DNA of 64,000 bases from Moritella marina ATCC 15381. Its GTDB lineage: Bacteria > Pseudomonadota > Gammaproteobacteria > Enterobacterales > Moritellaceae. Below are positions 8,610 to 18,352 of the stretch, piece after piece. The stretch is from NCBI RefSeq assembly GCF_008931805.1, contig NZ_CP044399.1, positions 930,001 through 994,000 on the forward strand. Direction: 5' to 3'. The notes beneath the pieces were generated by a model, which was given only the letters and a program-made list of their open reading frames with translations, was not told the origin of the DNA and made no database searches. The translations under genes were made by a program, and so were the position numbers. Position 1 is the stretch's first letter, and the number at the start of each line of letters is the position of its first letter.

Positions 8610-10003
8610 ACCTAATGCATGTAAAAAAGGCGCGGCAATTGTTTTTTTTAGGTGATCGCCAAGGATTGGCGTTTCGTTTATTCAGTTACTTCGCTATTAC
8701 CTTGGTGCTGATCCTGAGTTTACAAAGTATCGCTGAAATGGCATTAGTGCGGGTGATGCTGCACCTGCCTAGCAATGTTAAAGTTGAAATGCTAGACCTT
8801 GCCCAGCAAGCGAACAAGTTACTGGATCGTAAAGATGCTGAAGGTAACTTAGACCGCACCCAACTTGCAGAGTGGGAAAGTGCACAGTCGAGTTATTTAT
8901 TTGTGCTGACTGATGATTTTGAAGCGGTGAGTACGCGGGTTATGCATCCGCATTTTAAATTTAAGCTACGCTTTATTCGTCCATTAGACACAATCTTAGA
9001 AAATAAAGTCAACAAACCCGTTATCGCCTTACCACTACGCCCTGGTTACCAGTTAGTGGTTCAGTTTTCCGATAAGCTACATCCGGCACATTACTTCCCT
9101 TATTATTTTGCTGCTATTCAATTTGTGATCACCAGTATATTGCTGGCCATATTTTCACTGTTACTTGCTCGTAATTTACAACAACCCTTACATCGATTAC
9201 AGGCTGCAAGTCGTAGCCTTGCTGAAGGGGACTTTAGTATTCGCGCTTCTCAGCAAGTGGGCAAGAGTGTTACTGAGTTTAACCAACTAGCACAAGATCT
9301 CGATGATATGGCGGAGCATATTAACAAGTTAATCGGCAAACAGAAAAAATTGATCACTGATGTATCACATGAATTAAGAACGCCGCTTGCCAGACACAGT
9401 TTACTTTTACACCTGTTGCGTAAACGTTGCCCCGAAGAGGTGAGTGGATTACTCGATAAGCTTGACAATGAATCAGCTGAAATGAATAACTTGGTTAGCG
9501 AGATATTAGAATTTAGCCGCTTAGGTCATGAGCATGTTTCTGTAAAACTCGTGCCAACACAACTTGAGTCTCTGTGCCAGATCTTGGTCATGCAAAGCGA
9601 GCTGGATCTTAAACCACAGCAATCTTTAGTTGTGGAGCTGGATAATGCGACAGAGATGGTACTTGCGGATAACCGTTTATGCCTAAGAGCGATTAAAAAT
9701 GTGCTGGAGAATGCCATTAAGTATGCAGGTGATCATGCTCGGATTGAGTTAGCTGTAATGCAGCAAGCTCAATTCGTTGAAGTGATTATTACAGATGATG
9801 GTATTGGTATTCCTGCACAGCAATTAGAGCGGGTCTTCGACCCCTTTGTACGTATTGAGCAAGCAAGAACGAAACAGGCTGGTGGATATGGACTTGGGTT
9901 GGCGATTGTAAAGGAAGCCATGATCATCATGCGTGGCGAAGCCGTTGCGGAACTTAATGTAAATAATGGCGTCACGGTAAAATTACGATTTTATATCCAG
10001 TAA
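8606..10003 (+). CDS. sensor histidine kinase, CpxA-like
   Basis: A 465-residue inner-membrane protein: TM1 about 22-50, periplasmic sensor about 51-164, TM2 about 165-188, HAMP about 190-243, then a DHp domain with phospho-acceptor His255 in DVSHELRTPLARH. The CA domain has N box NVLENAIKYA, G1 DDGIGIP and G2 GGYGLGLAI. It is translationally coupled to the preceding response regulator. A terminator follows, so the downstream iron receptor is a separate unit. The signal is unknown; the CpxA-like domain order suggests envelope sensing (inference). Confidence 0.92.
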   Translation: MNLMHVKKARQLFFLGDRQGLAFRLFSYFAITLVLILSLQSIAEMALVRVMLHLPSNVKVEMLDLAQQANKLLDRKDAEGNLDRTQLAEWESAQSSYLFVLTDDFEAVSTRVMHPHFKFKLRFIRPLDTILENKVNKPVIALPLRPGYQLVVQFSDKLHPAHYFPYYFAAIQFVITSILLAIFSLLLARNLQQPLHRLQAASRSLAEGDFSIRASQQVGKSVTEFNQLAQDLDDMAEHINKLIGKQKKLITDVSHELRTPLARHSLLLHLLRKRCPEEVSGLLDKLDNESAEMNNLVSEILEFSRLGHEHVSVKLVPTQLESLCQILVMQSELDLKPQQSLVVELDNATEMVLADNRLCLRAIKNVLENAIKYAGDHARIELAVMQQAQFVEVIITDDGIGIPAQQLERVFDPFVRIEQARTKQAGGYGLGLAIVKEAMIIMRGEAVAELNVNNGVTVKLRFYIQ

Positions 10004-10040
10004 TTGGTATTTATGCCCCTGGTTTACATCGTATTTATAT

Positions 10041-10074
10041 AAACGGCTTGTTTCATTATGAAATAAGCCGTTTT
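10041..10074 (+). terminator. terminator after sensor kinase gene
   Basis: A 14-bp stem (AAACGGCTTGTTTC with GAAATAAGCCGTTT, one wobble) with a 5-nt loop ends in TTTT. Confidence 0.8.
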
Positions 10075-10166
10075 AGTATGCAATGGCGCACAATAAATCA
10101 GCAGTTAACCTATCTCGTTCACCTTTACAAAGCGCTCAAATGCAAAGAATGTAAATTTCATGCAAA

Positions 10167-10181
10167 TGGTAATGATTATCA
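10167..10181. promoter_or_regulatory. Fur box
   Basis: TGGTAATGATTATCA matches the 7-1-7 Fur inverted repeat TGATAATNATTATCA with a single mismatch. It lies about 85 bp upstream of the siderophore-receptor start, so ferric-uptake-regulator repression under iron sufficiency is likely. Confidence 0.82.
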
Positions 10182-10265
10182 ATTAGAATCCTGTTCATCA
10201 AGTCGACCTGCTTAAGTAGGCGTAGAAATTAAATTAATGAAAAAATGAACCGGAGATAACGGAAT

Positions 10266-12347
10266 ATGTTTTGTAAAACTCGATTAGCTGTCGTGATTGC
10301 GACGGTGCTTGCAGCGCCAGGTGCTTACTCTACTGAAACGGTAGAAACAGATGAGCACATGGAAGTTGTCGGTCGTGACTATGGCTTTAAAGTTGATACT
10401 AATAGTACTGCAATGCGTGTTGAAGCAACACAGCTTGAAACTCCAGGGCAAGTCACTGTTATTGACGAGCAGCTAATTGATGAGCAAAGAGCAAGCACAC
10501 TCGGTAATGTACTTAAAAATGATTCAAGTATTTCTGCTGGTGGTGTAAGCCGTAACCGTGAATCGTTCAAGTTACGTGGTTTTGATTTAGAAAGCAGCAG
10601 TGGCTTCCTACGTGATGGCAAGCAACATTGGTCGCATTACCGTCAGCCAATCGAACTACTAGAGCGCGTTGAAGTATTAAAAGGTCCTGCAGGTCTACTT
10701 TACGGTAAATCAGCGCCAGGCGGCTTAGTAAACATGGTTGCTAAGAAGCCAACTTACGAGACGCAAGTTAACATCAGCCAAGATTTAGGCTCTAACAATG
10801 ATTCTCGTACAACGGCTGACGTAAGTGGTTCATTGAATGATGCACAAACATTACGTGCACGTGCTGTTGTATCAAAGCAGAGCTACGATTCATGGCGTAC
10901 CTACAGCGACGGGTCTACACCGTCAACTGAACGTTTTGTTGGTGGTCTGTTTGTTGATTACGACGTAACTGACAAAGTAACTGTATCAGTGCATTACGAT
11001 AAAACCAATGATAACGGTAGCGTTGATTCAGGTGCTTACATAGTTGATGGTAAACCTGTTGGCGGTGATAAGTTTATCTGGGATGCTGACTGGTCTACGA
11101 TTGAGAATGACGTTGAAAATATAGGCTTTGATATTGCAGCGGAAATTTCTGATAACTGGAATATGAAGTTAGGTTACAACAACCAAGATTTTAAACGCCG
11201 AGATATTGAGAGCTTTACTAATCCAATCCCAGATCCTGTTACAGGTGATATTACGTATAGTGGTTATGATCGTTTTGATCACTGGGAGTTTAATACTGCC
11301 TTTATTGATTTTGTAGGCGAATTTGATGCGTTGGGTATGCAGCACCAGACTCTTATCGGTGCAAATTGGTTAGGTTATTATTACCTTGGTCAAACTCATA
11401 AAATAGGTGGTCAAACAGCGAAACCAGGCGATGCTTTAGAGAAACCTGATGGATTGCATTATAGTAATGGTTCGGTGAAAGATCCAACTGAGCGTGATTC
11501 TTACGGTATCTATGTACAAGATATGGTAACGATTAACGATCAATGGCAAGTGCTTGCGGGTTTACGTTTTGATCGTGAAGTTAATGATAAAGATACTTAC
11601 AACAATCTATTACCGAAGCTAGGTCTGATTTATCATCCGAAATCGAATGGTTCTATCTATGCGACTTATTCTGAAAGTTTTGAGCCAAAAGATGCGATTG
11701 ATGATAGCAATGATATCAACGATAAGATGGAACTAGATCCTGTTAAAGGCACGTTATATGAGCTTGGTTCGAAGTGGGAATTAATGGATAATCAATTGTT
11801 TGTATCGGGTGCAATCTTCGATATTACTCAAGAAAATATCGTTATTAACCAAGATGTAACGACAGTTCCTGGTAAGGACTCTGAAACAACACAAGCAGGT
11901 AAACAAGTTCACCGTGGTGCTGAATTTAGCGCGATGGGTTATGTGACTGAAGCCATTTCACTTAGTGGTTCAATGACGTATCTAGATGCAACGATTCATG
12001 ATGAATTTGATCCTGAGATTGACGGTAACCGCCCTGCAGATGTACCTGAGTTTTCTGCCAGTGTTTGGAGCCGTTACTCTTTCGCTAATAACACAGATGT
12101 TAACTTAGGTGCTATCTATGTGGGTGAACGTTTCGGTGATGAGAAAAATACGTACAAGAAAGACGCTTATACACGTTTTGATACCGGTATTGCCCACACC
12201 ATTAATTACGATAAAGACATGGATCTAGTATTACGTTTCAACATCGAAAACTTGTTTGATACGGACTACTTAGCTGGTGGTAGCCAAACTAAGACTATCG
12301 TTGGCGAAGGTCGTAACTACATGGCTTCAATCCAATTACGTTATTAA
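10266..12347 (+). CDS. TonB-dependent siderophore receptor
   Basis: A 693-residue outer-membrane protein that imports a ferric siderophore using TonB energy. It has a signal peptide (about 1-22), a TonB-box-like segment (MEVVGR, about 32-37), and a plug domain about 55-165 with SFKLRGFD, RVEVLKGPAGLLYG and PGGLVNMVAKKP. A 22-strand barrel follows, ending NLFDTDYLAGG and a terminal aromatic (QLRY). The plug style resembles FhuA/FoxA/FpvA-type hydroxamate or related receptors, but the siderophore cannot be named. A Fur box lies upstream, a terminator downstream, and the TonB2 operon follows. Confidence 0.93.
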   Translation: MFCKTRLAVVIATVLAAPGAYSTETVETDEHMEVVGRDYGFKVDTNSTAMRVEATQLETPGQVTVIDEQLIDEQRASTLGNVLKNDSSISAGGVSRNRESFKLRGFDLESSSGFLRDGKQHWSHYRQPIELLERVEVLKGPAGLLYGKSAPGGLVNMVAKKPTYETQVNISQDLGSNNDSRTTADVSGSLNDAQTLRARAVVSKQSYDSWRTYSDGSTPSTERFVGGLFVDYDVTDKVTVSVHYDKTNDNGSVDSGAYIVDGKPVGGDKFIWDADWSTIENDVENIGFDIAAEISDNWNMKLGYNNQDFKRRDIESFTNPIPDPVTGDITYSGYDRFDHWEFNTAFIDFVGEFDALGMQHQTLIGANWLGYYYLGQTHKIGGQTAKPGDALEKPDGLHYSNGSVKDPTERDSYGIYVQDMVTINDQWQVLAGLRFDREVNDKDTYNNLLPKLGLIYHPKSNGSIYATYSESFEPKDAIDDSNDINDKMELDPVKGTLYELGSKWELMDNQLFVSGAIFDITQENIVINQDVTTVPGKDSETTQAGKQVHRGAEFSAMGYVTEAISLSGSMTYLDATIHDEFDPEIDGNRPADVPEFSASVWSRYSFANNTDVNLGAIYVGERFGDEKNTYKKDAYTRFDTGIAHTINYDKDMDLVLRFNIENLFDTDYLAGGSQTKTIVGEGRNYMASIQLRY

Positions 12348-12387
12348 TAACACAGGCTCAAGCTCGATAGTTAAAGCTTGACTCAAC

Positions 12388-12432
12388 AGCAGCAATCGAC
12401 TCTTTATTCATAGATGTCGGTTGTTGCTTTTT
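12388..12432 (+). terminator. terminator after siderophore receptor
   Basis: A 13-bp stem (AGCAGCAATCGAC/GTCGGTTGTTGCT, two wobble pairs) with a 15-nt loop is followed by TTTTT. It separates the receptor from the TonB operon, although readthrough is possible. Confidence 0.75.
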
Positions 12433-12476
12433 GTGGTTTTATTCCTTTTAAATTTTAACTCGAATGTTGATTAATT

Positions 12477-13274
12477 ATGCTTAAAAATAAATCTTACTCT
12501 CTCGTTCTGGTGGCTGCATTAAGTAGTGCTACCTTTAGTCCTTTAGTGTCAGCGAGCAGCGCGCAAGCAATTGATAGTGCACAAGCACTGACTCAAAAAA
12601 TGAATAAAACTGCGGCCCACAGTCAGCATAACATTGATAACAGTGCAGATCGTACTTTAAGCATGCAAGCAGAAATTGAGCGACTACAGGAAGAGGTTGA
12701 TAACTTAGCGGTATATCGTGATCACCTAGCTAAATTAGTGAACAATCAAAACCAAGAACTGGACTCGTTAGAAGAACAATTACAAGGGATTAAATCGACA
12801 CGCCAAGGCATAGTGCCATTGATGTACAAAATGCTCGCGGGCTTAGATGACATCATCAATACCGGCAAGCCAATCAAGAAAGAGCAACGCTTAGCACGCC
12901 TTGCCAAGTTAAATACCATGATGGGTCAGGCAGACGTCAGTGATGCTGAGAAATACCGCCGCATTTTAGAAGCGTACCAAATCGAGATTGATTACGGCAC
13001 TAAGCTAGGTGTGTACCAAAGTGATATCACGCTGGCGTCAATTGGCCAACCTATCACTGTTGATTTACTCCACCTCGGTCGTATCGCTTTTGTGGCGCGT
13101 AGCTTAGACAGCCAAAGCTATTGGCAGTGGCGTGATGATCGTCAAGAGTGGGTGACTATCACTGAACAGACTGATGCTATCGACAAAGCCTTCAAAATGG
13201 CCAATAAACAAATTGCGCCAAGCTTAATTTCTCTTCCTGTGACAACTGCGCAACGTGTAGGTAATACCCAATGA
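12477..13274 (+). CDS. DUF3450 periplasmic coiled-coil protein of the TonB2 operon
   Basis: A 265-residue protein with a signal peptide cleaved near VSAS (about residue 26), then a long coiled coil (about 55-110, AEIERLQEEVDNL), and a globular part ending WQWRDDRQEWV. This is the DUF3450 family, which regularly precedes ttpC-exbB-exbD-tonB in marine gammaproteobacteria. Its molecular role is not established; position suggests it helps assemble or stabilise the TonB2 energising complex. Its stop overlaps the next start (ATGA). Confidence 0.88.
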   Translation: MLKNKSYSLVLVAALSSATFSPLVSASSAQAIDSAQALTQKMNKTAAHSQHNIDNSADRTLSMQAEIERLQEEVDNLAVYRDHLAKLVNNQNQELDSLEEQLQGIKSTRQGIVPLMYKMLAGLDDIINTGKPIKKEQRLARLAKLNTMMGQADVSDAEKYRRILEAYQIEIDYGTKLGVYQSDITLASIGQPITVDLLHLGRIAFVARSLDSQSYWQWRDDRQEWVTITEQTDAIDKAFKMANKQIAPSLISLPVTTAQRVGNTQ

Positions 13275-14734
13275 AACAATTCTTAACAAAAACATTGCTA
13301 TTAAGCGTGATCACCGCCAGTTCATTTTCTCTGACTGTTAATCCTGCACTGGCTGCTACGCAAAATAATGACGCGCAAGCAGTGAGTAAACAGTTACTTG
13401 ACGATACTAAACAAGATAATAAGCAGCTGACTACAGCGTTAAAACAGCGTGAAGCTGGCTTTAAATTAACCGAACAGCAAATTAAGCAACAACGTAAGAC
13501 ATTATTAGCAACGCAACGTCAACTGCAAAATGAAACAGAAGCCTTGAGCCAGCAGTTTACTGAAAATGAAGAACAACTCGCTAAGCAAGAAACGCGCTTA
13601 CGTTTAGAAACGGGTAGCTTAGGGGAGTTATTTGGCGTTGTACGTCAATCAGCAAAACAATTGAGTAGCGAAATTAACACTGCTGTTACGGCTATTGATA
13701 GCGCGACGTTTGCACCGGTGATTGCAGATATTGTTGCGGCTAAAACACTACCATCAATGGTGCAATTAACAGGGCTGTGGTCTGGATTAACAGAGCAAAT
13801 AAAAGCCAGTGGTGAAATTAAAACAGTGAACGTTGCTGTTATTGATGGTGCCGGGCAATTAGCCACTAAACCTGTTGTACGCTTAGGTAGTATGGGGATT
13901 GTTGATGAACAAGGTTATTTAGCTTGGAACGGCGATAAGCAAACCGCGACAGCTTACCTAAAGCAACCTGAAAATGCGCCTACAGCGCTTAGTTTCGCAA
14001 CGCCCGAGGTGACTGGGAATTTGGTGGTGTTGGACCCATCACGTGGTTTGATGTTGGCGCAGTTAGAAAATACGCCGACACTAAAAGACCGTTTACAAAA
14101 TGGCGGCACAGTTGGCTATGTGATCATTTCCTTACTGGTGGTTGGTTTATTGATCGCGGCTGTTCAAGGTATGAAATTAGTATTTACCCGTCGTCAAATC
14201 AAACAGCAATTAGCGGATCCTAGCGTAATCGGTAACAACCCATTAGGTCGTATTTTAAAAGTGTATGTAGATAGCAACGCGAAATCTGCATTACATCATA
14301 ATACTGAAGCGTTAGAGCTACGCTTAATGGAAGTCGTTGTTGATGAGCAGCAAGGCTTAGAAAAAGGTCTATCTATGTTGAAACTACTGGCTGCTCTGGC
14401 TCCTATGCTGGGTTTACTGGGTACAGTAACAGGTATGATTGAAACCTTCCAAGTGATCACGCAGTTTGGTAATGGCGATCCGAAAGTGATGGCAGGTGGT
14501 ATTTCAATGGCACTGATTACGACGGTTTTAGGTCTTGTTGCGGCAATGCCGCTATTGCTGGCGCATAACATGCTAACGACGCAAGCCGACAATATTCGCG
14601 ATACGTTAGAAAAACAGGGGATTAGCTTAGTTGCAGAAGAAGCGGAAAAATTAGCGGTTGTCGCTGTTGCAAATACTGAGACTGTTGGTAATGACAAGGC
14701 TCAGGTTAACACTCTAACTCAACAAGCAGGCTAA
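13271..14734 (+). CDS. ttpC: TtpC-like MotA/TolQ/ExbB proton channel protein
   Basis: A 487-residue inner-membrane protein. A signal peptide (1-29) leads into a long periplasmic coiled coil (about 45-130) absent from ordinary ExbB, then a periplasmic region, TM near 278-298, and a MotA/TolQ/ExbB domain about 340-460 (LLAALAPMLGLLGTVTGMIE ... GGISMALITTVLGLVAAMPL). This is the architecture of TtpC, shown in Vibrio TonB2 systems to be needed for siderophore uptake. The next gene is a normal ExbB, 3 bp downstream. Confidence 0.9.
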   Translation: MKQFLTKTLLLSVITASSFSLTVNPALAATQNNDAQAVSKQLLDDTKQDNKQLTTALKQREAGFKLTEQQIKQQRKTLLATQRQLQNETEALSQQFTENEEQLAKQETRLRLETGSLGELFGVVRQSAKQLSSEINTAVTAIDSATFAPVIADIVAAKTLPSMVQLTGLWSGLTEQIKASGEIKTVNVAVIDGAGQLATKPVVRLGSMGIVDEQGYLAWNGDKQTATAYLKQPENAPTALSFATPEVTGNLVVLDPSRGLMLAQLENTPTLKDRLQNGGTVGYVIISLLVVGLLIAAVQGMKLVFTRRQIKQQLADPSVIGNNPLGRILKVYVDSNAKSALHHNTEALELRLMEVVVDEQQGLEKGLSMLKLLAALAPMLGLLGTVTGMIETFQVITQFGNGDPKVMAGGISMALITTVLGLVAAMPLLLAHNMLTTQADNIRDTLEKQGISLVAEEAEKLAVVAVANTETVGNDKAQVNTLTQQAG

Positions 14735-14737
14735 CGG

Positions 14738-15289
14738 ATGCAGTTTGATCTTACTTTGGTGGATTGGTTGGCAAGCGTCAACCATTTTATGACGCAGGGG
14801 GGGCCGATACTCTATTGGCTTGCTGCTGTTGTTATGCTGTGTTGGCTTTGTGTAATGGAGCGTTTGTTGTTCTTGTATGGCTACTTTCCTGCGCAGCAAC
14901 AGGCGTTATTAACGCGTTGGGCTGCACGTGAAGAGCAAGGCTCATGGCATGCGCAAGCTATTCGTGCAGGCTGGTTATTACAGGCAAAGCAAGCGCTGCA
15001 GCAGAACCTTAACTTTTTAAAAGTGCTGGTGGCTATTTGTCCTATGCTGGGGCTGTTAGGCACAGTGACGGGCATGATCAGTGTGTTTGATGTGATGGCA
15101 ACATTGGGCAGCAGTGAACCCAAGCTAATGGCTGCTGGTATTTCATTAGCGACGCTACCGACGATGGCTGGCATGGTTGCTGCACTTGCAGGCATGTTTG
15201 CGCACGCAAGATTAACGAAATCTTGTGACAGACGTTATAACAGCTTAGAAAAATTATTGAGACAATCTATTCATAAGGAATGTATATGA
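14738..15289 (+). CDS. exbB: ExbB proton channel subunit
   Basis: A 183-residue MotA/TolQ/ExbB family inner-membrane protein. TM1 is at about 20-42, a cytoplasmic stretch follows, and TM2/TM3 are in VLVAICPMLGLLGTVTGMIS and AAGISLATLPTMAGMVAALA. With ExbD it forms the proton channel that drives TonB. It is short for an ExbB, as in TonB2-type systems. The ATGA overlap with exbD indicates coupled translation. Confidence 0.93.
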   Translation: MQFDLTLVDWLASVNHFMTQGGPILYWLAAVVMLCWLCVMERLLFLYGYFPAQQQALLTRWAAREEQGSWHAQAIRAGWLLQAKQALQQNLNFLKVLVAICPMLGLLGTVTGMISVFDVMATLGSSEPKLMAAGISLATLPTMAGMVAALAGMFAHARLTKSCDRRYNSLEKLLRQSIHKECI

Positions 15290-15690
15290 GATTTAACCGT
15301 CGTTCAGCAGCGCGTGAAGACGCACAAATAGATATGACGTCGATGTTAGATATTGTGTTTATCATGTTGATATTCTTTATCGTAACAAGTTCGTTTGTAC
15401 GTGAATCAGGTGTTGAAGTTAACCGCCCGCAAGCGAGTAATGTGGTAAGCCAAGCGGGCGCAGGTATCTTTATCGCAATAACATCAAACAATGATATTTA
15501 TATCGATAAACGCATGGTCGATGTAGAGCGTGTACAAGCCACATTAGAGCATTTATTACTGTCTCAACCTGATGCATCTTTGGTTATTCAAGCTGATGAG
15601 CATGCATTTAACGGCACTGTGGTCAAAGTGATGGATGCGGCGAATGGTGCGGGCGTTAATGGTATCGCGTTGGCGGCGGAGAAGTCTTAA
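15286..15690 (+). CDS. exbD: ExbD biopolymer transport protein
   Basis: A 134-residue protein. The start at 15286 is preferred over the ATG at 15280 because AAGGA at 15275-15279 would sit only one base from the latter and because 15286 gives the ATGA overlap with exbB. It has one TM helix (about 20-42) holding the key proton-carrying Asp in DMTSMLDIVFIMLIFF, then a periplasmic ExbD/TolR domain. It partners ExbB and TonB. Its stop overlaps the tonB start by one base. Confidence 0.92.
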   Translation: MRFNRRSAAREDAQIDMTSMLDIVFIMLIFFIVTSSFVRESGVEVNRPQASNVVSQAGAGIFIAITSNNDIYIDKRMVDVERVQATLEHLLLSQPDASLVIQADEHAFNGTVVKVMDAANGAGVNGIALAAEKS

Positions 15691-16304
15691 TGTTACGTTT
15701 TTTACTGGCTATTCCGCTGGCGTTGGCTGTCACGTTAGGTTTATTCACCTTGATGGCGTGGATGGTTGATAACGGCAATTCTGGTAAGCCTGAAGAGTCT
15801 AATGCGCAAGCGTTTGATATTGTTATGGTTGAACAAGAACGTGATGTTAACCGTCGTCAACGTGCATTGCCAGAGCAGCCTAAAAATGCACCGCCACCAA
15901 CAGACAGTGTGCCAGTGGCGAATGCCGAGAGTAAATCATTAGCCTTACCGGATATGCCGGTACTTGGTATTGATATGGCGGGTATTGGTGTTGAAGTCGG
16001 CTTACCTGTTATTGGTGAGTTTAGTGCGAATCAACAAGCTATGCCATTATATCGTGTTGAACCGCGTTACCCATCTCGCGCAATGAAACAAGGTGCGCAA
16101 GGTTGGGTTAAAATGTCGTTTACGATTGATACTTTAGGTCGACCTGTTGATATCAAAATCATGGACGCTAAACCAAGACGTCTATTTAATAAATCGGCAG
16201 TGAAAGCATTACGAAAATGGAAGTACCAACCCCAATTGGAAGAGGGGAAAGCGATAATGCAAGTTAACCAAACGGTCACCTTGGAGTTTAAATTAGAGCG
16301 ATGA
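15690..16304 (+). CDS. tonB: TonB energy transducer (TonB2 type)
   Basis: A 204-residue protein with one N-terminal TM (about 5-27), a short Pro-containing linker (LPEQPKNAPPPTDS) and a C-terminal TonB domain (YPSRAMKQGAQGWVKMSF ... FNKSAVKALRKWKYQP). The short linker and lack of a long Pro-Glu/Pro-Lys stretch match TonB2 proteins rather than E. coli TonB. It carries proton-motive energy to outer-membrane receptors such as the one upstream. The stop overlaps the TPR gene start by 4 bases. Confidence 0.92.
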   Translation: MLRFLLAIPLALAVTLGLFTLMAWMVDNGNSGKPEESNAQAFDIVMVEQERDVNRRQRALPEQPKNAPPPTDSVPVANAESKSLALPDMPVLGIDMAGIGVEVGLPVIGEFSANQQAMPLYRVEPRYPSRAMKQGAQGWVKMSFTIDTLGRPVDIKIMDAKPRRLFNKSAVKALRKWKYQPQLEEGKAIMQVNQTVTLEFKLER

Positions 16305-17683
16305 AATTATTATCTTTAACTGTATTTTTAGCTAAATCTAAAGCCAAGTTCTGTGGTGCTAAAGTCAGTATCAATCAGTTACAATTTAACTGGTTGTTTG
16401 CCTTGATGTGCTTGTTTACATCAGCTGCTTATGCCAATCCGCCGCAACTTACCCAGTTTATAGCCGGTAAGATCCAAGCGGCGCAAGCGCTGCAGCAGCA
16501 AGAGCGTTACAGTGATGCTATTGATTTATTGGCAGAGTTGACCCCACGACAAGCGTACGACAAAGCGTTTGTGCAACGGGTATTAGGTATATTTCATTGG
16601 CAGCAGGAAAATACCGAGCAAGCGGTGAAGTACTTATCCTTGGCTGTAGAGAGCCAGTTATTACCGACGGAGCAGACTTGGATGACGCAGCGTATGGTTG
16701 CCGATATCCTATTAAGTCAGCAAGCGTATAAACAGGCACTGCCACATTATTACGTGCTCGTTAGTGATTATGCGCTAGTGGATAAAGTATTAGTGAATAC
16801 GGTTATTGCAGGGGAAAAACGTCGTGATCAAACCGCTGCGCCCGGTAAGAATAAAGCATCGAATGTTAAACCAAAAGAGTTTACTGAACTGTGGTTGCGT
16901 ATCGCACAAACGCATTATCAGCTACGTGAATGGGATAAAGTATTGAGTGCTGTTAGCGCATATGAACGTGTTAATACCCAAGGTGATCAGGTACAAGCGT
17001 TGAATTTACAGTTAACAGCGCAATCACAATTACAGCGCTGGCCTGCTGCAATTGCTACCCTAGATCGTATTATCGCAGTAGAGCCGGATAAATTATTGTG
17101 GTGGCAGCAGCTAGCGGGTTTACAATTACGCGTGTCACAGCCCCAAGCAGCGTTAACCACCTTGATCTTGGCGCAACGTCAAGGACTTGAATTAAGTACA
17201 GCAGAGCGTCGCACACTCGCGCAGTTGTACGCACAACAAGGTATTCCAGAGCAAGCTGCCCGCGAGTTAGGCCTGTTAGCGCAAGATGCAACTGACGATA
17301 ATGAGCGCGAAAAGCTATTAGCAGAACAAGCGCAATATTGGCAGATGGCCAAAGAGTGGGATCACGCGATTAATACGTGGCGTCATGTCATTAGCTTGGC
17401 ACAAAATAAGTCTGCTGAGTATCGTTGGCCGCTGGCACAACTGCTGTTACAACAGGGGCAATATGAATCAGCGCTGCTTGAATTGAATCATCAGCAAATT
17501 AAGCAAGATAAAAGTAACAAAGACCAGGCTGCAATCGAGTTAGCGAAAGTACGTGCTTATTATAAACTTGCGCAGTTTGACCGTGCTATCACCCATGCCA
17601 AATTAGCCCAGCACCTTGCCCCTTCTGCAAGTGCGAAAGGTTGGTTAAAGTATTTACTGCAAGTACGTCAGATTAATAGTTAA
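16301..17683 (+). CDS. TPR-repeat protein, last gene of TonB2 operon
   Basis: A 460-residue protein. A hydrophobic segment (about 30-48, ending SAAYANP) acts as a long signal peptide, followed by TPR-like helix pairs through most of the length (for example YSDAIDLLAEL, WPAAIATLDRII, WDHAINTWRHV, YESALLELN, FDRAITHAKLA). It is the TPR protein commonly found at the end of TonB2 operons in Vibrio and Shewanella relatives. The exact function is unknown, and a periplasmic scaffold role is inferred. It is translationally coupled to tonB. Confidence 0.85.
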   Translation: MKLLSLTVFLAKSKAKFCGAKVSINQLQFNWLFALMCLFTSAAYANPPQLTQFIAGKIQAAQALQQQERYSDAIDLLAELTPRQAYDKAFVQRVLGIFHWQQENTEQAVKYLSLAVESQLLPTEQTWMTQRMVADILLSQQAYKQALPHYYVLVSDYALVDKVLVNTVIAGEKRRDQTAAPGKNKASNVKPKEFTELWLRIAQTHYQLREWDKVLSAVSAYERVNTQGDQVQALNLQLTAQSQLQRWPAAIATLDRIIAVEPDKLLWWQQLAGLQLRVSQPQAALTTLILAQRQGLELSTAERRTLAQLYAQQGIPEQAARELGLLAQDATDDNEREKLLAEQAQYWQMAKEWDHAINTWRHVISLAQNKSAEYRWPLAQLLLQQGQYESALLELNHQQIKQDKSNKDQAAIELAKVRAYYKLAQFDRAITHAKLAQHLAPSASAKGWLKYLLQVRQINS

Positions 17684-18046
17684 TACTTCGGGTTATAAAG
17701 CTGAAGTAATAATTCTAATTATCCCGTTATGTCAGTATTCGCGCTGGTATAACGGACACTATTCTACGCGATGGATCACGTTTTTAACCTTACTGTATCA
17801 ATGAGTTCAATGGCTCCTTTACGACTTTAGTTTGGCGTCAGTTTTCACCTATGCCTTGTTGTCACTGCGTGCATTACCTTCCCAAATTACATATCTCATA
17901 CTTCAGCTTTCCTCCTTCTCATACTGTATTTTTGTCGTTAGCACTTTTGTTTTTATTCTAAGTGTTAACCTTTGCTGCGGGTGAATAGGGATTGTTCATC
18001 ATCCAAAATAAATAAGTCATCGTAAAATTAAATAAGGATATTTATT
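17684..18046. other. 363-bp intergenic region, no gene seen
   Basis: AT-rich sequence after the TonB2 operon. A weak inverted repeat (ACTTCGGG ... GCTGAAGT) just past the TPR stop may end transcription but lacks a T run. No open frame with a ribosome site was found. An AAGGATA site precedes the ATG at 18047. Confidence 0.5.
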
Positions 18047-18352
18047 ATGTTGAAGAAGTTGCTTCTTGTAATGACATTGATGAGTGCGAGCACTGTTGCC
18101 ATCGCACAGCTTCAAATCACTACTGCAAGTTATGATAAAAATGTACTTGGCGTTATTAATGCCACGAATAGTGTTGTTGAGATGAACATTAATGAATCAG
18201 GGGATCTCGATCTAAACGGGATTGATGTCCAACTTGCTGACAGTAATTTCATTATACCGTGTTCCTCTAGTGCGCAAGTGACAATCGCTGCAGCAAGCTT
18301 TGATGAAGACGTTGATTGTCCGGGACTTGTTACTATTGAGGAGATTGAATAA
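18047..18352 (+). CDS. small secreted protein of unknown function
   Basis: A 101-residue protein with a Sec signal peptide (MLKKLLLVMTLMSASTVAIA, cleavage after AIA) and a mature part of about 80 residues. The mature part is acidic and Asn/Asp/Val-rich with two Cys (IPCSS and VDCPG) that could form a disulfide. No known family was recognised. Its stop shares one base with the start of the PKD lipoprotein, and the two genes begin with very similar leader sequences (KKLLLVMTL), so they probably act together. Confidence 0.7.
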   Translation: MLKKLLLVMTLMSASTVAIAQLQITTASYDKNVLGVINATNSVVEMNINESGDLDLNGIDVQLADSNFIIPCSSSAQVTIAAASFDEDVDCPGLVTIEEIE

